Source: Ditylenchus dipsaci
Taxonomy: Eukaryota; Nematoda; Chromadorea; Rhabditida; Anguinidae
Direction of reading: 5' to 3'
Assembly (NCBI GenBank): GCA_004194705.1
Contig: SADC01000080.1
Span: 62,001-126,000, forward strand
Length of the DNA stretch: 64,000 nt
The position numbers and the translations under genes are program-made. The notes under the pieces are model-generated. The model was not told the DNA's origin. It saw only the letters and a list, made by a program, of their open reading frames with translations, and did no database searches. Every line of letters begins with the position of its first letter. Positions within the stretch are counted from its first letter, which is position 1. Shown in pieces: positions 23,176 through 34,391 of this stretch.

Positions 23176-23427
23176 TTACCGTATTCTCTCTATTAGTTCC
23201 ACATGTGGGATTATTTTTCAATCGTCCTCTCAATCGTTTGGGGTCGATCTCGAGATTTTCGGGTGCTCAACCGAAATCTAAAAAGTGGAATCGGTAGAAC
23301 TCATGGGAGTTAAGAAAACGCAATAAACAGCTTTGTTAAATTTTTTCTCTGAGCTGAGATACAGGTTCTCGAAGTTGGAGGTGTGGGTTTACTAGAGAGT
23401 GTGGAACTAATAGAGAGAATATGGCAT
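23176..23427. mobile_element. mini-element with CCGTATTCTCTCTATTAGTT ends
   Basis: Its ends are inverted (TATTAGTTCCACA / TGTGGAACTAATA) and it matches 48558-48809 almost throughout, including GGGATTATTTTTCAATCGTC. Non-autonomous DNA transposon. Confidence 0.8.
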
Positions 23428-23453
23428 TACTCGGCACTTATAAAGTCATTTAA

Positions 23454-24682
23454 CACTGGAATGCCTGAGTGTACTTAGAGTACATCTTGGTGCAGAAACA
23501 CGATGGTTAAAAAAATTGAGAAAAATCACTATTTGCGGGTCAGCTGCTCCTATTAACTAACCAAGTCATGATTTTTGCGTATGGATCTTCAAGAGGGCAG
23601 ATCTCGTCAATTCTCATTATTAAATTCAAATTCATTCACTTAAAAAAAAGCACAGATCACGGGCTTTCAAATAAGGTATCATTAAGGTATTTATGACAAT
23701 TCAGTGTAAAAATTTACTTCAAATAAAAAATTGGGTCATTTTCGAAAACGTTGGTAATACTTACGAAGGGAACAAAAAGTGTAATAAAGTCATTTTTTAG
23801 TTATCGACGTATACCATTAGACAGAACAAGAAAAACTGCACCAGAAATATATTTGACGTAGGGTAAAAAGAAGCTTTGGGAGTGTTTAGCAAGACTCTCA
23901 AAAATTGCAAGAACAAATTTGACGTAAAACTCATATTTTGCCAAAGTAGACCCAATTTTTGACAACGTATTCGAGTTCAACATAGTCGATTTGCTTAGAA
24001 ATCTGCCCTTAAACATAAACACTTGCTGTCAAATTTCAAATGCTGCTCAAGACAAAAATAATTTAAATTAAAAAAAAACCTGAATTTGAATATTTATGTC
24101 TTGAGCGGAATTTCAAATTTGACAGCAAGTGTTTTTGTTTAAGGGCAGATTTCTTAACCTGAATCTGGTGTCAAAAATTGGGGTTTTTTTTGGCAAAATA
24201 TGAGTTTTACGTCAAATTTGTTCTTGCAATTTTTTGAGAGTCTTGCTAAACACTCCCAAAGCTTCTTTTTACCCTACGTCAAATGTATTTCTGGTGCAGT
24301 TTTTCTTGTTCTGTCTAATGGTATACGTCGATAACTAAAAAATGACTTTATTACACTTTTTGTTCCCTCGTAAGTATTACCAACGTTTTCGAAAAATGAC
24401 CCAATTTTTTATTTGAAGTAAATTTTTACATTTAATTGTCATAAATACCTTAATGATACCTTATTTGAAAGCCCGTGATCTGTGCTTTTTTTAAGTGAAT
24501 GAATTTGAATTCAATAATGAGAATTGACGAGATCTGCCCTCTTGAAGATCCATACGCAAAAATCGTGACTTGGTTGGTTCGTAAGGGCAGCTGACCCGCA
24601 AGTAGTGATTTTTTTTGACCATCGTGTTCAGCGTGAAATTTCGCACTAGAATGTACTCTTAGTATAATCAGGTGATCCAGTG
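23454..24682. mobile_element. 1.2-kb TTAA-flanked hairpin element
   Basis: The arms (about 23454-24020 and 24090-24682) are reverse complements with few differences, around a short AT-rich loop. The ends CACTGGA and TCCAGTG are each flanked by TTAA, the target duplication of piggyBac-type elements. A frame at 23801-24022 is explained by the arm. It shares the CATCGTGTTCAGCGTGAAAT motif with the elements at 30381 and 31469. Confidence 0.85.
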
Positions 24683-24765
24683 TTAATAAAGAGTCTAGCC
24701 ATTTTGAGCTCGCCAGAGTTCAAGCTAGATTGTGTGTTTTAATAGTTTCATAGCTGTATTTTCAC

Positions 24766-24943
24766 CTGAGAACCAGCTCCATGTCCAAAACATGAGCTAT
24801 ATGACGGTAAAGTAGTTCATCTTCTAGAATATCAGCTACACATTCACCTTCGTTGTTAATACCATGATTTTCAATATATGCTATATTATGACGAGAAGTT
24901 TTTCCATTTGTTTCATAGCGGTTGTCACAAAATCCTCCGCTCC
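24766..24943 (-). CDS. unrecognised internal exon
   Basis: Bounded by a TTTAG acceptor and an AG|GTGAAA donor on the minus strand. It reads GSGGFCDNRYETNGK, then RHNIAYIENHGINNEGEC and ADILEDELLYRHIAHVLDME. The acidic, mixed composition looks coding. I do not recognise the family. Same strand as the exons at 22557 and 25748. Confidence 0.35.
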
Positions 24944-25747
24944 CTAAATATAAGACACTTTCATAGAGCAGTATATGGGTACAAGAAGAAAACACATAGG
25001 GCCACTCTATATGTGTTTGCACCCCTTTCAAAAAAACTTGCCTTGGTCGCCCTGTGGATTTTTTGGAAAATTCATTTTGTTCCAAAGGTCTCAAAAACCA
25101 TTTCTATACACTTTTGAATCATTTTAATATAAAAAAATATTGGTATTAAAATGGTGAAAAAATATTTTGCCTTGGTCTCCTAAGCTGATTCTTTTCACTA
25201 AATATCATAAATGTGTAAATTTAGGCATAGGCTTAGCAAGGATAGACCAGCGTACGTTAGGACGGTCTCGAAAATTTTCCTCGAAGCTTCAAAAAGTAGT
25301 TAAATAAAACTTTTTTGAGATTTTTGAAAGAAAAAAAGTATAATTATAATAAATTACACTCACTTACCTTAGACGTAATTCCGAGTAAAACTCTTGGTCA
25401 TAAAGTGTCTTTTTTGCCACGGTCTATGTTGTAAAACATGGTAAGACACTCAAAAATAAAGTTACTATTTTAACGTTAAATGGTGGACCCCTTTTATTTT
25501 CTTTCCCTCCCAACACAGCCTTGGGTCGGGTGTACGTTATAACGAAGGTTGATTGTAGCTTTTTGGACATGTTATATATTCACTGGAATAGCCTGTTTAA
25601 ACATATAGAAGCAATGCTTACATTTGTCTTTCTCATATGCGATCATAGTGTATGTACGCCTTTGTTCTACTTTTCGATAATACCTTTTTTTCATTTTACG
25701 ACTTTTAGTTTTTTAGTATCGGCTTGTTTGCTGCTCAAAAACAATAC

Positions 25748-25906
25748 CATGCAATAGTTAGCGCCCTGCAAGTCTTCCTGTTTCTTAACTATTCCCTCTC
25801 TTTTTAACAAATTAATTATTTCTTTTATAGCTTTTCTTTCGTCATATATTATGATGTCTTTGCACAGGATCGATTTTTGGTTGTCCTGACAAAAATTGTC
25901 AATTGT
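25748..25906 (-). CDS. unrecognised internal exon (Lys/Ile-rich)
   Basis: Exactly 53 codons between a TTTACAG acceptor and an ATG|GTATTG donor, reading TIDNFCQDNQKSILCKD and ERKAIKEIINLLKREGIVKK. Amphipathic helical sequence of unknown family. It could belong with 24766-24943 but the phases (0 into 1) disagree. The stretch 24944-25747 holds repeat words only (GCCTTGGTC, GCGTACGTTAGGACGG). Confidence 0.3.
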
Positions 25907-26245
25907 CTGTAAAGTATAAAAGTAGAGCATTCTCAATCAAGCCACTAATAAATGTCTAAATAGAAATTTTACTCACTATTTTCATGCTTGTAAAATTGAA
26001 GCCTTATTTTTTGCAAGCAAAAATATCTATTTTGATTTTTAGAGACTCCCGAAAAAACTGAATTTTTTAAGAGATGATAAAAAATTGTGAACAAAACTTT
26101 TTTTGCTATTTGTTAAAATAATAAACTAACTTTAATTTCTGTCGTAAATTGTAAAAGTATGCCGCAAAGTTTGTTTGCTTAAAAATTTGGTTGGTTTTGC
26201 GAATATTTCTTGCATGTAGTTTTGGAACAGGTCGCTAAAATGTTA

Positions 26246-27365
26246 CAGTAGCGGACAAAAAAAAATTGAACACATGGTTACATTTTATAAATGGTGAAAG
26301 TTTTGGAATTTTTCATGCGTGTTGAAAGTTTTGTTAAAGGCAAAGATGTAGCATTTTTCTTCCTCTTTCAAATGCTTAGTTCAATTTTTTAATTGTCAGG
26401 CTTTGACATCGTTGTAAATTCATTTTTCTGATACGAGTCCATTTTATACCCGGACAAAAAATTGAACAGGCAACCGCAATAAACAAAAACCGCAATAATC
26501 TCGAAACATTCATTTATTTCACACTATTATTTCGTAGCCCTGTTTCTTAGCTACAATTTGGTGGGTCAAACTTCTATTTTTGATAATTATGGAAAAAGTT
26601 ATGACCATCAACGGAAAATGACTGTTTAGCCACATAAATAATAGCTTTTCTCAAAGAAATGTCGGTGAAAATATGACATCCATTGCACCATTCGAAAGCT
26701 CTTTGATTTCTCTACAAAATAACACGTCGACTGTTTTTTTAGAAAAAATACAGGGCTGACAAACGGACAGTTGAAGTTACAAAAAGTGAAAAACCCTCTT
26801 TTTGCCTTATTTTTAGCGTTTTTTGTCTTGTCTAACTTCAACTGTCCGTCTCTCAGCCCTGTATTTTTTCTAAAAAAACAGTCGACGTGTCATTTGTAGA
26901 GAAATCAAAGAGCTTTCGAATGGTGCAATGGATGTCATATTTTCACCGACATTTCTTTGAGAAAAGCTATTATTTATGTGGCTAAACAGTCATTTTCCGT
27001 TGATGGTCATAACTTTTTCCATAATTATCAAAAATAGAAGTTTGACCCACCAAATTGTAGCTAAGAAACAGGGCTACGAAATAATAGTGTGAAATAAATG
27101 AATGTTTCGAGATTATTGCGGTTTTTGTTTATTGCGGTTGCCTGTTCAATTTTTTTGTCCGGGTATAAAATGGACTCGTATCAGAAAAATGAATTTACAA
27201 CGATGTCAAAGCCTGACAATTAAAAAATTGAACTAAGCATTTGAAAGAGGAAGAAAAATGCTACATCTTTGCCTTTAACAAAACTTTCAACACGCATGAA
27301 AAATTCCAAAACTTTCACGATTTATAAAATGTAACCATGTGTTCAATTTTTTTTGTCCGCTACTG
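26246..27365. mobile_element. 1.1-kb hairpin element with CAGTAGCGGACAAAAAAA ends, TA flanks
   Basis: Two arms of about 530 bases are near-perfect reverse complements around a centre at about 26810. The ends CAGTAGCGGACAAAA and TTTTGTCCGCTACTG are flanked by TA, fitting Tc1/mariner. A 5'-truncated copy is at 54790-55335. The frame at 26626-26841 is an arm artefact. Confidence 0.85.
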
Positions 27366-28095
27366 TATTTTAAGCTTTTTGAAGTTTTTTTAAGCCAGCA
27401 TAGTGCCCGAAAAACATGGCTGTTCAGATCATTGACGGATTAGTTTGTGTAATTTTTCGTGTTGCAATGATGCGTGCCTGTTGCCCCTGCGTGTCGCAAC
27501 TTCTTTTCACGTGCATGCAAGAAAAAAAATTCCAATACAGTGAAATAGCGGCTATATTGTGTAATTCTGGAACATAACCCTCCGAAAAGCTACTTGAATA
27601 TACCCTCCCAATAATTTTTGGAGGATATATAAAACCACCATTTAAAAAAAAAATTGTACAAAAGCCCTTGTTGGCGATAGATCTGCCCTGAGTCCAATTC
27701 TACGTGCTTAGACCTAAGCCTAAACTATTGGATGGAATATATTTCAGTACTGCTTTTTCGGAGGGGTATCTCTATATAGTATTTGGTCCGAGGGTCCGTC
27801 CGTCACACTTTTTATAAATTTATTGTTTTACAACCACTTTTGGTCAGTTTTTTGCAAACTAATGTCAGATATCTCTGCAAAACCTTAATCAAAAGATCTT
27901 AGCTTTCTTTTTAAAGTTGCTTCTAAAAAAATTTTCCCTGCCCTCCAAATTGGTGATGGTTGATTTTAGCGCGGATTTAAGGTGGATTTTTGTGTTCAAG
28001 CCCACTTTTCTGCCATTTTTGCAAAGTAATGTCGAATATCTCTGCGGAACCCTCAAGTTCAACGTCTTGGCTTTCTTTTAAGCACAAACAGGTAT

Positions 28096-28856
28096 ACCGT
28101 ATTTTCTTTTTCAGTATTTTTTTCTCTTTCATTCTCTTTCAGTATTTTCTTTTTAATTACATTCTTAATTACCCCTTCTCTAATAATTACCCCCTCTCTA
28201 TTAATTACCCCCATAGGCACCCTGTATATCAGCTCAAAAAATTATTTTGCAAATCTGTTTTTGCCTTTTCTTAATCACCATGAACTTACCGTAATGCTCT
28301 GATAGAGCCCTCCCCAAAAGTCGGAAAATGTACCCAAACTTATTTTGTCGATTTCACAATTTTTTCTTGTATTTAATTTACATGGTCATTCACAGCCATA
28401 TACTGAAAATGACGCCAAGAAATAGGGCTAGATTTTGAGTACAAGGTTGCAAATAAGTATGAAAATAAAAATTACAAAAACGCCATTTCCAAATTAATAC
28501 CGTATACTTCTGGGACAGACTATTCGGTATTAATTTGGAAATGGCGTTTTTTGTAATTTTTATTTCATACTTATTTGCAACCTTGTACTCAAAATCTAGC
28601 CCTATTTCTTGGCGTCATTTTCAGTATATGGCTGTGAATGACCATGTAAATTAAATACAAGAAAAAATTCTGAAATCGACAAAAATAAGTTTGGGTACAT
28701 TTCCGAATTCGGGGAGGGGCTCTATTAGAGCATTTACGGTAGTTGATTCCAGTTATAAGATTTTGGTTGAGCACTCGAAATTCTCAAATATTTTTTTTGT
28801 GATTTTTAGGGGTTGAAAAAAAGTTACACCGGGGTAACTATTAGAGAAAATACGGT
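28096..28856. mobile_element. nested TIR elements with ACCGTATTTTCTC ends
   Basis: The outer ends ACCGTATTTTC and GAGAAAATACGGT bound the block. An inner hairpin (28287-28741) starts TTACCGTAATGCTCTGATAG and ends with its complement, with arms of over 200 bases meeting near 28515. Related to 12605-13563. The region 27366-28095 before it has only repeat words. Confidence 0.7.
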
Positions 28857-29084
28857 AATTGAAGTTGATTCTGAAAATTTTTTTCTCTCCCCTCCAATTT
28901 GGGGATGGTGGATTTAGCCTGGATTTAAGGAGGATTTTGTGTTCAAGCCCACTTTTCTACCAGGTAGGTTAGGTAGCCAGATTGGATAGTAAAGTGTTCA
29001 GGTGAAATCTCTACAGTCGATTTTTGATATAACGTACACCCTGAGGACCAGGTCAGGTGTACCTTATATTAGTCGAAATATGCG

Positions 29085-29275
29085 AGGGTAGGCGAGGACA
29101 GGCCAGGGTAGGCGAAGATAGGCAAGGATAGGCGAGGCTAGGTGAGGCTAGGCGAGATTTTGCGAGGTAGGCAAAGAAAGGTGAGGATAGGCAAGGGTAG
29201 GAGAGGATAGGCGACGGTAGGCAAGGGTAATCGAGGACAGGAAAGGATAGGCGAGAATAGGCGAGGCAGAGTAGG
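29085..29275. repeat. purine-rich minisatellite, about 10-base unit AGGATAGGCG
   Basis: Variants of GGATAGGCGA are reiterated about 19 times with substitutions and a few length changes. The minus-strand frame rich in PCLSSP comes from this repeat. It directly follows one end of a CAGTCGA-type element (29018). Confidence 0.85.
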
Positions 29276-29763
29276 TGTGTTAACAGGTAGGGTGGATCTT
29301 CTACCCGAAGAATAGAGATAGTATCCGAAACACTAATGTTCCCGAACGACATAGGCCGATAGGCGCCTGCAGACCCTAGTATTCCAGTAGTGCCGTAATT
29401 CTTTATGTAAAAACTGACAGCTCTGTTCTAAATCTTGTATGCCGTGCGTTACACAGAAAAAGACAAAGAACAAGCAGTTTTTTTTTGAATTTTCACCGGC
29501 GTTTTAACTTAATCCAACAAAAGAAAAATTCTGCCTTATTTTAAAAGTAGTATAAGGTCATATCAGAGTGAACGCGAAACTAGTCAAAACTAGGATTGTT
29601 CGAAAAACTGTGCCGGTATCAGCCTTAATTTTTGAAACGCACTGGCATATCACTTTAGAGTTAAAATCAGTATTACTCACATTTCAGACATGTCATTCCT
29701 AGTTGCCAATTGTTTTGCTTAATTGCTGATATATTTTATCCATTAGTATTTTCAAACTACGAC

Positions 29764-30002
29764 TTAAAGGAGCATGCCCGTGCCCGACACGGAGAAAAGG
29801 CGGGGACCAGCATATCTTTTTTTCCCGGCAAACTTTTACATTTGTTCTTGTGTAGATTTTTTAAGTTTTCTGCCTGATTTTTAAAAGTACCGTAAAGTCA
29901 TCAATATCAGATTTGACGCAAAACGATAGAAAAATGAAACGATTCAAAAAAAATTGCTGGTCCCCACCTTAACTTTTTGAAACGCACGGGCATGCCCTTT
30001 AA
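29764..30002. mobile_element. mini-element with TTAAAGGAGCATGCCCGTGC ends
   Basis: Starts TTAAAGGAGCATGCCCGTGC and ends GCACGGGCATGCCCTTTAA, with inner GCTGGTCCCC arms. A second full copy is at 40199-40437 and a partial one near 56700-56815. Confidence 0.85.
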
Positions 30003-30034
30003 AAATACCTCTTAAATATCTTTCAGCAGCATAC

Positions 30035-30183
30035 CGAGTGAAAAATTTGTCCGGTATTAAAAGTACGTGGCATTCATGTGTAGCTAAATTGTTTTGAGTA
30101 CTTGATCCAGATGTCTTACGGAAATCGATTGAACTAGCCAGTGTTACTAAGGCAACCAAGAAGAGTACAATAGAGTATAACAT
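30035..30183 (-). CDS. first exon of an unrecognised secreted protein
   Basis: The minus-strand start MLYSIVLFLVALVTLASSID is a clear signal peptide with a cleavage-like ASS. It continues FRKTSGSSTQNNLATHECHV and ends at a CG|GTATGC donor (phase 2). The following mini-element lies just inside the intron. Later exons were not identified with confidence; 25748-25906 on the same strand is possible but out of phase. Confidence 0.4.
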
Positions 30184-30380
30184 CCTACAATACAAAAATT
30201 ATGTTTTTTACAAATTAGCGCGCATTTCCAGTTAGCGGGCATTTTTCAGAGATCAGCGGAAATTTTTCACAAATAAGTGGGCAAAATTAAATACCACTCT
30301 TTCTAAGCCGATAGATGATTTGTAACCATGGAAGCTTATAAGATGGCTTCAGGAACAGATAGTTAATGTTAACTGCTTAA

Positions 30381-31030
30381 CACGGGAAAGGCGGTGTGTA
30401 CCAAACTATGCGTTTTGTGTAGAATTTCGCGCTGAACACCATGGCTGAGATATTTGGAAAAAGAACGGCTTTGAACGGGTAAAACAATATGCGATTTTTG
30501 CCTGTTTCAGCCACGTGGAATTTGAGCAATATTTAGGTGATACTCTCTGAAATTAATGCATCACCTAGGTGTGTAATGTCTCAAAACGCAGGGCGTGATT
30601 AGGGCTCTCTACTGCGAACAAACTTGTCGCAGAGTGATCGCAAGTTCCCAGAAAATTTTGGATTTTTTGAAAAAAAGTTTTCGGAAATCTTTCCGCTGGA
30701 GACAATAAAAGTTCAAAGATATCGAGATAACTTTTAGAAGGATGATCAAACATTTTCGGTAAACTTGTGACTTTTTCACGGTCATCCCTCTGCTACAAGT
30801 TTGTGCGCAATAGAGAGCCCTGATCACTCCCTGCGTTTTCAGATATTACACACCTAGGTGATGCATTTATTTCAGAGAGTACCACCTACATTTTGTTTAA
30901 ATTCCATGTGGATGAAAGAGACTGCTTTACCTGTTCGAAACCGTCCTCTTTCTTTAAATTTTTTGGCCGTCGGGTTTAGCGTGAAATTTTACACAAAACG
31001 CACAGTTTGGTACACACCGCCTTTCCGGTG
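30381..31030. mobile_element. TTAA-flanked hairpin element with CACGGGAAAGGCGG ends
   Basis: The ends CACGGGAAAGGCGGTGTG and CACACCGCCTTTCCGGTG are each flanked by TTAA. The arms are about 300 bases and meet near 30690. It contains AATTTCGCGCTGAACACCATGG, the variant of a motif shared with the other TTAA hairpins. Confidence 0.8.
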
Positions 31031-31468
31031 TTAAAGAAGTTCATTTCTTTAAACTTGACTGAAATTTAAATTCAGAGCTAGAAAAATAATTTTTAAAAAT
31101 TTGGTTAAAATGAATGTTAGCCATATTTTTAGAAAATTCAATAAATATCATGTACTTTTACCTTTACACGTTCACTAGCATACGCAAACAAACACACTGT
31201 CTGTTTTGTCGTCTCTTTTCACTTCTTTACCTTTAATATAGCGCTAGGTCTGCCTGTCTGTCGTTGACTTCGAGGGACTCTTTTCTATTTTTGGAAAGAG
31301 GGCTAAGGGTGTGGTGGGAGGAGTGGCAAACGATGGATGTTGAAAAATAAACCACCTCATATAACTTTTTCGATTCTTGTCCTGTTTTCCTTCGATCCTA
31401 ATTCAAAAAAAAAATAATCTTGCAAAATTCCTGCCACTAAAAGTTAATATTTTTGTTTGATTCTTAAC

Positions 31469-31764
31469 ACTCCGCTGCTCACAGTGGTAATGCGGACTAC
31501 TCACTCAGAATTTCACGCTGAACACGATAGTGGAGTTTATTTTCAAAAAATGCAAAAAATGACAAATTAGATTTTCAAATTTTGCCTTGTTATCCCTTAT
31601 GTCTCAAATGTCCGAAATTTGAAACATACGGAGGGACCAAGGCAAAATTTAAAAATCTAATTTGAAATTTTTGCAATTTTTTGAAAAAAACTCCACTATC
31701 GTGTTTAGTGTGGAATTCTGATTCAGTAGTCCGTATTACCACGCATGAGCAGCAGAGAATTGAA
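31469..31764. mobile_element. TTAA-type hairpin element, right end degraded
   Basis: The left end is TTAA followed by CACTCCGCTGCTCA; the right end TGAGCAGCAGAGAATT has lost the exact TTAA. The arms share TCACGCTGAACACGATAGTG. It is a short member of the family at 23454 and 30381. 31035-31464 shows no feature. Confidence 0.65.
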
Positions 31765-32047
31765 AAGCCATCAAAACAGCAAGAATACAAATTTTGCAAA
31801 TATAAACGGCACTTACTTCAAAAATATTTGTCAATAACTATTATTTAGATCTTTTACAATGCGCGAGCATAAGTTGTATCATTCCGACAAAATCGTTGTT
31901 CATCTACACGTGTGTTTAGCGGCTTTCTCTTGAAATTTGGATATAAATTGAACTCAAAAATTCCGAAAAAGGACATTTGCTGAAAAAGTGCCATGTATCC
32001 AGCAAAATATTCCTGAGAATTTGCCCTTTCTTACAAGCATAAACACT

Positions 32048-32266
32048 AGAGTAGTTCACGGTCGGTTAATTGGGCCTTACCCGGTTTTCGGTTACGGTTT
32101 TTCAGTTTTTTGGTTTTTTTTGTCGTAAATTAACCGAAATTTTGCTGTACCCGGTTTTCGGTTTTCCCGGTTTTTTTGTACCCGGTTTTTCGGTCGGTTT
32201 TTTTTGGCCAAATACCCGTCGGTCGGTTAACCGACCGGGTCGGTTAACCGACCGTGAACTACTCTA
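32048..32266. mobile_element. TIR mini-element with AGAGTAGTTCACGGTCGGTT ends
   Basis: AGAGTAGTTCACGGTCGGTT at the left end is matched by AACCGACCGTGAACTACTCT at the right. The interior is rich in CCGGTTTTCGG. 31765-32047 before it shows nothing. Confidence 0.8.
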
Positions 32267-32749
32267 ATAAACACTATAAAAGTAAACCACAGCGCGACAA
32301 CGCCTTTCCAAACTGCAAAAATGGGCAGTAGGTGATTTTTTCTTAGATTTCATGGTACAGTGAGTAAAGCGTTCAGTTTTGCAGTGCCAACACTTGATCA
32401 TAAAATGCATATAGAGTCTATTTTTGCCACGGCCCGAGTTGAAAAACATGGCAGGACATCCGAAATAGTCCAGAATTCACTTTTTTAAGAATTTTTCCAT
32501 GAAAGTGGCCTCTTTTGTGCCCTTCCCCTCCTAATACAGCCCTAATTCCCTTAAAAAATGTTTTGGCGGGAATTCAAAAATTTTTTTTTAATTTTCCTAA
32601 ATTTTTTACCTTTGGGGACCAAGGCAAATCGAAAATTTTTTTCGATTTTTTGGAAACTAAAGTGTTTCCGTGCCGTTTCAGAGCACGAGAAACAATATGA
32701 GACGGGTCCTTTCCCCTTCAGGAAAAGTAAATTTTTCGCTTGCTGGGGG

Positions 32750-33145
32750 ATTCTAAAGTGTTACCCAACTTTCTTGTGGTTCGGGCCCCATCCTGGTGTT
32801 TCGAGGGGAGGGAGTGTGTGCCCACGTCACTTGGAACCCATCCTGGTGGTTTAGGCCCTATCTGGTGGTGTGAGCCACATCCTGGCGATTAGGGCCCGTT
32901 TCCGGTGGTTAAGTTTTTTTCCTGATGTTTCGGGCCCATCATGGTGGTTAGGTGGCTTACATAAAAGTGGGTTCTAAAAACGCGTAGTTTCAGACGGTCT
33001 TTTTTTAAAACGAAAGCTGACATTCCGGGGGACACGATGAACTTACCCGCAAAAAAGATTTTTCCATCTACGCCCCATTTTGGCCTTCGAAGTCAAAATA
33101 GCGTTATCCACCCACCCACACATGCCAAATACTATATAGAGATAA
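32750..33145. repeat. dispersed repeat, second copy of 2640-2995
   Basis: Contains the GGTGGTT-rich part (32770-32960) and the conserved block ending CACCCACACATGCCAAATAC then TATATAGAG. Confidence 0.6.
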
Positions 33146-34391
33146 GGCTATTTTCCTTGAGGTCGCGATTTCGACCCTACCTATGGACACGTTGGATTTT
33201 TCAATTTTTCGCAAATTTTTTATTATTTGCCCATTTACGTGAAATCGAAAAGTAAATATAGATCCTAAATATCAGATATTCAGTTTTTTGAAGTCCAGAC
33301 TTTACGTCAAATATAAGGCAAAAATGTGGAAAATAATTTTCTCGCATAAAAAGTGCGAAAAATCGCATTTTGAGACGTTTTATGTAGCAAAAAAAGCTGA
33401 GAATCTCCTCCTTCAAATGAATTAAAATAATTTTGTAAAAATTAGATTTTTGAAAATTAGAAGCCATGTGAAGTCTGAGACCCTTGTATTCATTAGAAAG
33501 ATCTGATAAGTTTTTAAACTGAGGTGAAAAGTATTCAAAAGAAGAAGAAGATATGGTTGAAAACGATACCAAAATTTAAGTCAGGTACATCAAACTTAAA
33601 ATACAAATATTTCACACGAATAAGAACTTTTCTCGGAAGACCGATGGCCGTAAAAATGATCAGCATTAAGTTGTGAGCAAAATGCTATATGTGTAGCATA
33701 CGTCCTTTCCCGTGCTAAGAATCACGTAAAGCTTTTACCGTTGTGTGTCTAAAAAGCAGCATGGAACTGAATAGCAGCAATTTTGTGCGATTTTTCAATT
33801 CTTCGCAAATGTTTTTATTATGACCTGTCGTAAATGCTCTTTTTTAATTTGGCACTCCAGCTTTTATGACTAAAAGTTATGAAACATTCCTGAAAAATGG
33901 CAAGTAAAGCAGACAATTTGATAATAGGAATTGTTACTCAGACACTCTGCCGAGTGTAGAAATAGAAAAAATAATAATTCGAAGAAAATGGCCATGACTT
34001 ATTAGCCAAGTCGATTGTTTTTCCTTCTTAATTTCATGAATAATACTAATTTAATTTACAGAAGTGGCTAGAACAGAACACCCTTTGACTAAGTAAAGCT
34101 GTTATTATTTTATATTTTTAAAGAGTTAATGACTTTAAATGCCTCACACAACTTGTGAATATTTTAAAAATCATTTTACAGGTGTTTTTTTTTAATTTAC
34201 ACTTACGCTACCTGTGGTTAATTTCCTCTGTTTCGCTGCTACTGCACTAGTGGTAATTTTATGCATTGAGTTAGAAATATTGTGATTTTCTAACTGACAT
34301 GATTTTTTCTGATAATTTATGAAATATTGCATAAAAATGATGCACAAGTGTATTTAGATACTTTTTGAGGCATCGAAAATATTTAGATATA
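33146..34391. other. no gene recognised
   Basis: AT-rich. A minus-strand frame at 33201-33572 is low complexity and lacks motifs. No inverted repeat of note until the element that begins at 34392. Confidence 0.35.

Noticed and set aside
29053..29352. Minus-strand frame rich in PCLSSP, resembling a proline-rich protein
   Set aside because: It is the AGGATAGGCG minisatellite read in one frame.
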